This document shows positions 12,165-64,000 of a stretch of DNA of 64,000 nt, in pieces (position 1 is the stretch's first letter; every line of letters starts with the position of its first letter). A program made the translations under genes and the position numbers. The notes under the pieces are model-generated. The model was not told where the DNA came from. It searched no databases and saw nothing but the letters and a program-made list of their open reading frames with translations. Source of the stretch: Amia ocellicauda (Eukaryota; Chordata; Actinopteri; Amiiformes; Amiidae); the NCBI RefSeq assembly GCF_036373705.1, contig NC_089853.1, forward strand, positions 6,088,405-6,152,404. The letters are read 5' to 3'.

Positions 12165-12780
12165 TATTAATTTACCAACTTAGTCTTGATGGAAGGGGTA
12201 CAAAAAGGAAATGTATTGTGTTCTCTTAAAACACGTGTCCTCTTGAACTTGGTATGGTATCTATACAAATCTCAGGAGTGGTCTGTAGGAATTGGCACAT
12301 CTACAGTACCATCTCAGCCTATTGCTTTAAAATCAGCACTGAGGCCATATAATTCAAATGGTCTGTGAAAAGCATTTTTAATGTATTCATGATCTGCCAA
12401 TATTCTGGCTACTGACTGGTGGTGGATATAAATTGTTAATTAACCTCACTGTACAAGCAGTCCAGTGGATCCACTTTTTTTTAATAAATCTCCTGTTTCA
12501 AAAACGACACTGTTATTATGTAAAATAATTTAAGAAGTCAACTATTTACATGAGACTGAAGTGTCATTCAAGATCATATAGAGATTTGTATTTCAAATCT
12601 GGTTTGTCGATGGCATCTGGATTTTGAATTTTGAAACAATCATTTTGGATTATATTATAATTATAATGAATAATATAATCTCGGGCATCAGAATTGACTA
12701 AACTTGAGATCTGCAATAATAATAATGTAGTGACAATAATGTCGTCATAATTCATCGTATTGTATTACCATTCAAATCTT
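12165..12780. other. AT-rich spacer upstream of PSMC3
   Basis: Intergenic AT-rich DNA with palindromic A/T stretches near 12640-12680 (TTATATTATAATTATAATG type). No exon, terminal repeat or RNA gene was recognised. Confidence 0.4.
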
Positions 12781-13025
12781 TCATCATAATGACATGCGCA
12801 TTACTGCTACCTTTCGATTGTGCGCCTCAGATTCGACATTTATAAAAGCCACACGCACAACTTGGAAACGTTTTCAGTAGCTAAAACTGAATTATAAATA
12901 TATTTTAATTAATTAGTTGATGTAAATATTATTTTGATTTTTATGCTTCTCTAGGCTATATTCCGGCGCGCGTGTTGAATGAAGCCGACCCTCCGCTGCA
13001 TTTACCCTCATTGTGATTTTCCAAG
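12780..13025 (+). promoter_or_regulatory. psmc3: PSMC3 promoter with TATA-like box
   Basis: A TATAAAAG element lies at 12841-12848, about 185 bp before the PSMC3 ATG. CpG density rises from about 12960 and stays high into intron 1 to about 13420. The start codon follows CCAAG, a good initiation context. I looked for antioxidant-response elements (TGACnnnGC), expected for proteasome genes controlled by NFE2L1, and found no perfect match in this segment. Confidence 0.5.
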
Positions 13026-19255
<6,230 letters not shown>

Positions 19256-19480
19256 GCCCGACCCTGCGCCGCCTGTGGGGGGCGCTGACGAGGGACAGGG
19301 AGGTGTGCGTGCGTGCGTGAGAGAGAAACACGGCTGGGGGGGCCGAGCACATGCGAAACGGAGGCGTGGGGGGGGTGGGGGTCTGTATTGAGACGTCTGG
19401 TCTTGTACTATATGATTCTATTGTCTGTTGAGCTAAACAAGAATTAAACACTTTTTTTTTTCCAGTTAAAACGTGTCGGG
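19256..19480 (+). other. psmc3: PSMC3 3' UTR
   Basis: Short GC-rich 3' UTR with G-runs at 19338-19382. An AATTAAA signal lies at about 19441, followed by a T-rich tract at 19451-19462. The length (about 200 bases) is normal for this gene. Confidence 0.55.
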
Positions 19481-22400
19481 TGGAATGATTTGATGGATTT
19501 AGTGAACGTGCTTTGTTCTTTGGTCTGTGTGGGTCTTTGTTCACAGCTACACCTAGACCAATGGCTTAGATGTAAAAGTTGTGAAAATTTGTTTACTGAC
19601 ATGAGATGAGATTCAGTGAATGAGATTCCTCTTCCTTAGTCCCAGTCTTTATTCTGCTGCTCAGCTGAGATAAGGCTGTAAGCGTTTTTACTGAAATTAC
19701 TTCTCACCAGATGCCTCCAAGCTTTGTGAAAGAAGACCCATTCTGGGCCTTGAGCGATGCATGTAGTTAATCAAATAAAATAAGTCAGAAGAGCAGTAAT
19801 CTGAAGTTTAGTCCTGTCTTAACGCCTCTTCAATCAGTTGGAATCTACATTTCTCTTGAGGCTGAAACCCGGAAAGTAGATCCTTAATATATAAAGTATA
19901 GTTTAATGAACAATATTTATTCAAGGTAATGAATCGCTGAATACAATTGTATCAGCTGATGGTTGTGAATCAGTTCAGCAGCTGTGCAGGGTCAACTGGG
20001 GATGACGAAGGGTGAGACATTGCATTAAATACAGTCGTAAGTTCATCGACCATTTGGTGGTTTGACCTCTGACCTCTGTGCTGGATCAACCCGGTTGGCC
20101 AAGGAGTCTGAAATGAAACACACACATTTCATCGAATATTTTTAATAGAATCGTAATTACAGTTTTCTTTTAAATAAAATAAATTTAAAAATCGTCACGA
20201 GTCTTAATACATTAAAAAGAAAACATTTGTTCATGCTAGGCAGTGCCTGTTCCTCCTGTTTTTAAATGTTAGAAACCCAAAGAAAACGGATAACTCTCAA
20301 ATCAAATTGGTGCTATCGGACTGAAGATGTCAGAGATGTGTTGGTATTTGTACAAATAATGCATTAGAACACCATACAAATGCAAGACACGCACACAGTT
20401 CTGTACAAAATACTTGGGACTTTTTAGTTTTAGAGTTGGGAGCCACCGTTCACCACAGAGGCCTGTTTCTCTTTGCTCGACGTTTGTGAAGTCAAGTACA
20501 AAATTGTGCTTTCAGGTGTCTTGTGTGTCTGGCCCAGCTGTTGGCTCTTTACTAGCGATACGTCGGAGGAATAGACTGGGATTCCTGCATCGTAAGTAGG
20601 AAATCACTGGTTATATAGATTTTAATTCTCATGCACCCTGAATGCAATATTTATTCGCATTCCTGCACTTCAGGTTATTCTGTGCCTTTCAAAACAACGG
20701 GGTTCGGGCTGTTATGCTTATCGGTGAGCCTTTAACCCCCCACACATGAATCCTCATGAAACGAATCTGCACACGAGTGAGGCCGGTGTCGAGCGCTACT
20801 GTGACCCGACAGGGTTCTAGATTTGGTGTCGTGGCAGAGCCTAAAAAAAAATACTATGGCTTCCCGTGACAGCAGTGTTTTGTCTTCCTCTCGCCTTGTG
20901 GCCCGTGCTCTCTGACACTTCCCCACATTTGTGCAATTTGTGTACTTTGGTACCGCGATAACATCTGTCCCTTGAGTAAACAGTAGCTGGGTAATTGTTA
21001 ATGAGAGACTGTGCTGGCTGTGAGGGTTGAACGGACTTTCTGTCTGAATATGAACTGGGACACTGATAGGGTTCTGATTTCCCAGCTAATGGATAACTTT
21101 TTAAGTTAAAGAGCCTAAAAGGTCTCAACTGAAAACATGCCTTGACTTCACTTCACTCTCTGCCTTTTCAAATAAGGGGATTTAAAATGAGTATCTGCAT
21201 CTGTGTAACATTTCTTTTTAATGTGGGCATTTAGAGGGATGATAGGGGCAGCTAAGATGATTTAATTTCCTGTAAGCAGTCATTTGACAATATTTCCCCC
21301 CCTCTGGCACCTCCAGCCCCCAGTCTGTCACCAGCAACACCAACACGCCATTTTAAATTAAACTCAGGAGCCGCGAGTGGAAAGTTTGGGACACCAATGT
21401 TATTGCACGTCTGTTCGGGAGAATCTGCGCTTGTGCTAAAGACGCACAGAGCCCTCGTTTAGAGATGGACCGTCAAATCGAGGGCTGGAGACAGAAATGA
21501 AGGGAATTCTTGTCCGTTGTTTTCATTGGGAACCTTAAATGTTATTGTGTACGTTGGCTACCTTAGATGTAAGATGTTTCTCTGTGTGCTGTGTTTTAGA
21601 AACACAAATGGCCTTGCATTTAAATAATTTTTAAATAAGGGGAAAATCCCCAGCCTTCACAATGTGAAAACTAACAGAGGACATCAGATCATACAAACTG
21701 GGATGGGCGGGACATTGGTGAGGATATTTGAGAGGTTTGTGCAGGCATGTGTAAGACCTGTGCAAAAGATGGGGTCCTCTCTCTGGTTCGAGGGCTCCTG
21801 TGCGTTAGTCCGGGCTGGGCACACCTACAGCCTGCAGCCTTGTGCTTATTCTCGAGGGCAAACCAGACAGGAAGTGGTCCAGGAAGTGATGCGATGCTAA
21901 ACGATTCTCAAGCATTCCACTGGCAACCCAATTAGTCCCCTTTCCCTTCTCCCAATTAACACTCCCACGACTGCGACCTCCGGCAAACCCCTCAACCTCC
22001 ACATCAGCATGAAACCATTTCCAAAAAAAAAAAAAAATTATCCTTTATACAGTTACTTAAAAGAGAAGCCTGTATGTACAATGTATGAATGCCTTGGAAC
22101 ACGGTTTACAGGTACTGAAGAGTTGCTACTTGACAGCTGAAAGCACATTTCCAAGTGTCTCTGTTGTGTTTAAATCTCCGGCTGCGGATCCGTGTGCGTC
22201 TCACTCTGGGTGAAATGCACAGCAGCGGGTGTGGATAGTATAAAAAAAAAAACATGAAACCCCACAGTCCTGCTAGCAATGTTATTAAAAGTCCATCAAG
22301 TTGTTTTTTTAAACAAGTGACAGTTTATGCCAGCATAATTGTTTTCCTTCCCCCCCTCCCGCCCTCCCGCCCTCCCTTGTCATTAGAAACCAAGAACGAA

Positions 22401-22869
22401 CACACACTACAGTTCACCAACCCAGAGAATAATGGGACGGAGTTGGTTTTCACTTTGTTTTTTCTCATTTTTTGTTTCCTCTTGTCCTTGAAATACTGAG
22501 CGTTCATCCTTTTCTATTTATTTTTGTTTGTTTTTTGTTTGAAGATCCTAATAGAAACAGAGGAGAGACAGAGAGAGAAAGAAAGAAAGACAGAGAGAAA
22601 GAGAGCACCATTTTAAAAGAAATGTCTTCGAAAAACAGTAGCTGTCTGCACTTGGCCGGAGTGAGTGAACGTCTGAAGTCATGTTTGTGTCGAGCGGCGC
22701 TCAGTGGGAGAGTGTGGCCCCCGCCCCACCGGTCCCCGTGGGCTCGTCGTCTCCAGTATAGTTCTAGTTTCCCGCCCGTCTGCCCAGAGCGCGCGGGGCG
22801 AATGTCTTCCACGAGGGGCAGGGGAGCCGGGGTGGGGGGGGCGGCAGTTGCTGGGCCTTGGTTCCCAGG
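19481..22869 (-). other. Tail-to-tail spacer, probably including a long TMEM178B-like 3' UTR
   Basis: No coding exon was found on either strand. The gene ending at 22870 on the minus strand would continue its 3' UTR leftwards. On that strand AATAAA (TTTATT on +) occurs near 19651, 19917, 20650 and 22517, so a 3' UTR of 0.4 to 3 kb is possible. The area includes a purine-rich run at 22558-22605 and pyrimidine blocks near 22350-22378. Confidence 0.4.
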
Positions 22870-59029
<36,160 letters not shown>

Positions 59030-59470
59030 CTTCCCGTCTCGCTGGAGAATCCAGATAGGCTCCTTCTTCGGGTGCCGTGATGAGATCCCGGACAGAAAGC
59101 GCAGGGCACCTACAGCTCTCCGCAGCTCGCCTCTCCAGACATGGTGGATGGCCGTACAAAAACCCCTGCTCGAGCTACAAATGCCTCCTTTTGTTTGGGT
59201 CCTCCAGACAGATGGGGTATTTTTTTGTTTTTTCACATCATCTGTGTGGGTTTCGGTGTTGATCGAGGATGGACGGAGACCAATGCTGGGAGGATGGCTC
59301 GATGATGCAATGCTTTCTCCGTCCTCCTGGGATCTGGTGTGGCAAATCAGGGCGGCACAAAGCGCTGACAGAAATCACACACCTTCGCCCTGTGGAGACG
59401 GGCAGCTCTCAGGCGCTGGAGCACTGGCTCTGTGAGATCACAACAACAACAACAACAACAACGTTAAAGT
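59030..59470 (-). promoter_or_regulatory. tmem178b: Likely 5' UTR and promoter of the TMEM178B-like gene
   Basis: GC-richer DNA directly upstream of the ATG on the minus strand. The frame stays open upstream to 59236, but the encoded residues do not look like TMEM178 proteins, and the ATG at 59029 has the expected signal-anchor. No TATA box is evident near it. A (CAA)n run of about 24 bases lies at 59438-59462. Confidence 0.4.
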
Positions 59471-60064
59471 TAAAAATAAAATACACATTCATCTTTTAAA
59501 AACTATGTTGTACGTTTGTTTAATGATACGTTTGAGTGGTGAAAAGTAAATATCCGTTTTAAGATGTGTAACTGTGTGGTATCAAACTGGTTACATGGCT
59601 TTCACAGGACAACCAGTGTGTGTGATGCGGAGAGGAGTGCGGCGGTCCTGGGCCCCATCTGAACCCCGCCATCTGTTTGCTGACCCGCGCTTTGTTAGGG
59701 TCACTGCCGGGGTGAAGGGGAATTGCACACAATGTCATGGAAACAGATTATGTTAGTTAATATCTAGCAAAAGTGTAGTGCGTTTCTGGGGCTTTTGTGT
59801 CGTCACAACGTTCTCACAACGTTGTAGCGGCGTAATATTGTTAACTGCAGGTGGGCAACGTTCTGCTGAATATGTATTGGATTATTTAAGATAATTGTGT
59901 CTGTGCTTCCATTTTCCAGAGGGGCGTGATTGGGTCTGACCACAATCTTAGAGAAGCACAGGAGCGCAGTGGCCCATCTGTCGGCTCCCTAATGGTGACA
60001 GCAGCACTTACACACCGGGCGTTATTTCTGCCGCGGGATGACCGGTGATGGAACCCCCCCCCCC
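59471..60064. other. Upstream flank of TMEM178B-like gene, no gene
   Basis: Intergenic DNA of mixed composition. The only local pattern is a near-tandem ACAACGTTCTCACAACGTT at about 59805-59823. No supported exon. Confidence 0.4.
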
Positions 60065-60066
60065 AT

Positions 60067-60102
<36 letters not shown>

Positions 60103-60103
60103 G

Positions 60104-60140
<37 letters not shown>

Positions 60141-60143
60141 GAT

Positions 60144-60174
<31 letters not shown>

Positions 60175-60183
60175 AACAGATAC

Positions 60184-60214
<31 letters not shown>

Positions 60215-60277
60215 GATACACACACACACACACACACACAGACACACAGACACACACACACACACACAGACAAACAG

Positions 60278-60315
<38 letters not shown>

Positions 60316-60557
60316 ACACACATACAAACAGATACACACACACACACAGACAAACAGATACACACACACACACACACACACAGACACACAGACACACACA
60401 CACACACACAGACACACAGACAGACAAACAGATACACACACACACACACAGACAAACAGATACACACACAAACACACAGAGACAAACACAAACACACACA
60501 CACACACACACAGATACACACACACAAACACACAGATACACACACACACACACACAG
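60065..60557. repeat. Long compound (CA)n microsatellite
   Basis: About 490 bp of CACACA broken at intervals by ACAGACAAACAGATACA and ACAGACACACAGACA units, so it has a higher-order pattern of roughly 60-90 bp. It opens all frames on both strands and produces false 160-220 aa frames of Thr/His or Cys/Val. Confidence 0.97.
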
Positions 60558-63500
60558 CTACACGACCTCTGGAACAACGCTCCAGGGATATTGTTGAATA
60601 TAGCCCACACCTTAGTAAAGAGTAAAGAGACCAATGACATGATGTCATGCATGCATATAAATAAACACGAAAATCAGCACTGACCAATATAGTTATGCCA
60701 GTATGTTTTTAATACTTTTGAATGATGTTCGAAATTCAATTAAATTTCCAAACAAAGCTATGCCACTGTTTCCCGGTCACACAATATAATTAAATAACCA
60801 CTAGAAGGTGATATGAATTTTCAGATTTGCCGTGTTCACGCCAAGTCAACCAGTGGCTTTGCGGTTGGTGTTTCTCAATTACAGCTTCATTTTCAATCTC
60901 CTAAACTCTTATGTTGAGTTTTTGGCAGCAGTTATCACCTAAGTTAAATGGTGTTACAAACCTGAAACCGTGGTTTTAAAATAGCCCAAGGACATAAAGG
61001 GAAAATTAAAATAAAATCTAAATTTTTCATGTGCGTGTGTGTATAATTTAATAGGTCGTGTGAAGGATGTCTCTTATTGTGTAACATGTCGTCATTGAAG
61101 CAAAGCCAAACTGCACGAAATAACATCTCTTACAGAATAAGACACGCTTCACACGGTATATTAAGACATTATAAACCACACAGGTAAGGATTAGACACAC
61201 AAATATCTTCACAGTGGGGAAACATACATGTATTTAGTAAAATTAACAATCAACTCTCTTTCTACAAATGTTTTGGTCCAGATCCGCTGTAACCGACCTA
61301 CAGATGCGTTTTCAGGCTAGTAATGGTAACACAATTATAAATAAATTACATGCTGTGAAACTTGCACCACTAGCATTAAGTGTCCTGAAGCCTCATGGAT
61401 AAGTGAAGATTTTTTCATACTCTGATAATTCTATAAACAGAATGACATGTATACACAAGATAAGAAATATAGTTTTGTTTGGGAAATGCTGCTCTGTGAT
61501 TGACTGGTTTGCCATATGTGCTTTATAATTTGATATATTAAGACACACACACACATAATATATATATGTGCCTGACATAAATAGTCTATACACAGTCTAT
61601 ACACAGAGAGTGAGCTATTGCATTATTATTTTATCTTTACACATAACCAATATCAGGCATTTTAAATTCTTGTATTATGATGTTAGTTAAAGAAGATGGT
61701 GCAGGGGGGGGTAGAATAATTGTTCAACAGCACTGTGAACACAGTGTAGAAGATATAAACATAGTGAATGTAACGCAGCAATGGAAATATGATGTTTGAA
61801 TTCAATTTACTGCATAGCTTGAAATGCTAAGAAATATTTGTTTTCCTTTTTGCATTGCTATGGGCCTTGGATTGAAGTCGACCTTGGAGGGAATTTATTT
61901 AGTAAATTATTCTAAATGGTGCAAAGAGGCCTTTTTAAGAGAGGATGAATCACGAAGTCTGAACACTGAGAGCAGGCTTATGATAAATAAACCCTACGCC
62001 CATCGAGCATCGATAGGCGTGAACAGATTTGACAGATGGTCTTTGCAAGAGAAATGCACCTAATTAAATACATTGATTATTGTGCATTAAAAAAAAATCA
62101 ATGCATCGGTTTTAAATTTTTATCACCTGAGATTATAGGATAAAGATAAACAATCTCCTAACTGGTGTTGATTTGATTTGCATGGTGGAAATACTGGGTT
62201 TGAATACTTGATCCATATGAAGAGTGATATTTTCATGATACTCACTGTTTACGTAGTATGTTCTTCAGGTGTGGATGTTGCAGGATTTTCCCAGTGCAAC
62301 TTTCCACGCAGGAAACCCAAATTGCCTTAATGAAAGACAGCCTTTGCATTAACAAAATTGCTTACACTATGCTTTGGGATGTAATCAGGTAGAAAGTGCA
62401 TTGGGGCCCCCCAGTTTATTGCACTCCTGTGTGCAGGGTTTCGGGAGGCTGCGTTAGCTCATGTCTTGTGCACCAAGCTGTCCAACATGGCTGGAGACCC
62501 CTGGCTGTTGTTTTTGGTGCCCTGGCTTGTTCTGAAAAGATATTTAAGAGGAATATCTTCACTTCCAGACATCCCAAGGTAACCTAGTGCTAAATGAGGC
62601 AGCCTGGAGATTGGCTGTTTTCAATAGGTTGAACGCACTGATGTGTCCGAGAGAGGAAACGGGATGCAGCCAAAACAGACAGTGGTATTAAAACAGACTC
62701 GGTGATTCCCTGTCCTTAGACTTTTAGACCTAGTTTTTATTTTTAAAGAGTGGTAATACTTTGCATCCATTGTATGGAGATACAGAGGTTAAATACAGAT
62801 TTGATTTTGCATAAAATCCTACCTCAATTCAAGAGAGCAGTGCATAATTTACCCATAAAAAACATACAACATACAAATATGTTTGGACAGCCAACATCAC
62901 TACTGAATGCATCTCTCCAAAATATATTTCTTCAGATCAGAAACTGAAGTACAAGAACATTTTTTGATGATTGAGAAAGCACAATGATTTGTACACACAG
63001 TTGAAAAACATTCTGTATATACTGGGTACAACCTATTTCTGGGTCTCACAGGTCTTCAAAGTTATTGATTCAGTTTTCTTACTGGGGGGGGGGTTGAATC
63101 TAGCAAACAGAACAGTGTTTAGGAAAAATGTAATTAAGAAAAGAAAAGTACAGTGATAATTTCTTGGGAATTGTGCTTAAAAAACTGCCATCACTCCAGG
63201 TGCATAAATAAGCTTTTACCAGTGTGTTGTTTTTGCTGGATGTTTAGTGACATTATACTGATCATGGAGATTTCCTTAGTAATAAAGGAAATATACAAGC
63301 CAAATTCCAGGTGGAAATGAAAACATTCAATCAGCTTCACACTAGGCCCCCACTGCGGTGTCTATCTGAGATGCCATGGAGAGATGTTCTGTGTCTAACA
63401 GAAACAAGACAATACACATGAATGAGCTCACCAGGAAGCAGCACTATTAACTCAATGAAACATGTATTTATTCCATCATCGTTTAAATATTGCAACTGAT

Positions 63501-64000
63501 GCTTCTCATTTGGCTTCCTCTATCAACACTAATTTAAATAAGTGTTCAGCTTATTTAAAAGCAATCGTAAAGCCTTGGAAATTTGATCATAAAGTGCACA
63601 AAAAAATGTCAGCCACTGCCTTAAGGTGATAGGCAAGAGTTGGCTGCAAACAAGCAATCTAAGCTTTATAAATCTCTCAGGAGTATAATCATCTCAGGGC
63701 CTTAAAAATAATGGTGTTGATGCATAATTGCTTATTAAAAAGACATATTCAATTGTCTGTTGAACTATAAATTAATTTTGGAAGCACTGAACTACTAAAC
63801 AATGAACTACTAAAGCTACAATATATCCATCTGAAAATATGAGGAATACTAATGAATAATTTGTAGGCTTGGTTTAGAACTGGCCGACCAAATAACCGAT
63901 TTTAAATGTTTAACGTGTTTAACGTAATCCAGAGAAAAATCAGTTCTGAACATTTTTACAGTCCTGTTTCCATATCATTTACCTTTGTTGGGGTTGTCCA
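60558..64000. other. AT-rich intergenic flank
   Basis: Upstream of the TMEM178B-like promoter. I see no exon with splice signals and coding composition, no terminal inverted repeats and no RNA gene. Small features are a (CA)n/(TA)n run at about 61545-61567 and a G-run at 63084-63093. Confidence 0.45.

Noticed and set aside
59030..59236. N-terminal extension of the TMEM178B-like protein
   Set aside because: The frame stays open upstream, but the sequence does not resemble TMEM178 proteins, whereas the ATG at 59029 gives the expected signal-anchor start.
60008..60687. Long open frames of 160-220 aa on both strands
   Set aside because: They arise from the (CA)n/(TG)n microsatellite, which has no stop codons in any frame; the residues are only Cys/Val or Thr/His repeats.
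60790..60806. Second CTCF-like sequence CCACTAGAAGGTG
   Set aside because: Too many differences from the core consensus to call as a site.

Overview
This window is nuclear DNA of a vertebrate, most likely a ray-finned fish. The case rests on split genes with canonical GT/AG introns, vertebrate-type protein sequences, long microsatellites, and several transposon families that are typical of fish: Tc1/mariner of the DD34E and DD36E types, hAT-like foldback MITEs and an RTE-like LINE. I see no bacterial or phage genes, CRISPR array, rRNA or tRNA.

Layout. (1) At 58-1947 (+) are the last four coding exons of a gene that starts left of the window. All exon phases agree, but I do not recognise the product. 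(2) At 3270-10617 (+) is a complete 13-exon MTCH2 gene (301 aa, mitochondrial outer-membrane carrier homologue) behind a CpG-rich promoter with E-box-like sites. (3) At 11523-11707 (-) is an orphan coding-like terminal exon that abuts a Tc1-type MITE. (4) At 13026-19255 (+) is a complete 12-exon PSMC3 gene (427 aa, proteasome ATPase Rpt5). (5) From 59029 back to 22870 (-) is a complete four-exon TMEM178B-like gene (298 aa, four-span membrane protein). It converges tail to tail with PSMC3. Its three introns cover most of the right half of the window and hold nearly all the mobile DNA.

Mobile DNA. Two families of Tc1/mariner element each occur twice, and each time one member of each family lies beside the other. 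Family A (DD34E, about 1.59 kb, roughly 200-bp inverted repeats with internal direct repeats and a 97-bp palindrome before the start codon) has one nonsense codon in each copy, at different sites. Family B (1221 bp, short inverted repeats) has two copies with uninterrupted 346-aa transposases whose second and third catalytic residues are 36 residues apart, the spacing of the DD36E 'Incomer' group. There are also a broken internal-deletion Tc1 copy, a decayed RTE-like LINE with two short tails of the same family elsewhere, and several foldback MITEs, one with a perfect 8-bp target-site duplication.

The genes are ordinary housekeeping or neuronal-type vertebrate genes and do not form a single pathway. 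I do not see a new multi-gene system. The items most worth checking are the apparently intact DD36E elements, the paired A/B insertions, the palindrome inside family A, the orphan exon at a MITE edge, the unidentified first gene, and a 30-bp minisatellite that starts within about 15 bases of a TMEM178B splice acceptor.
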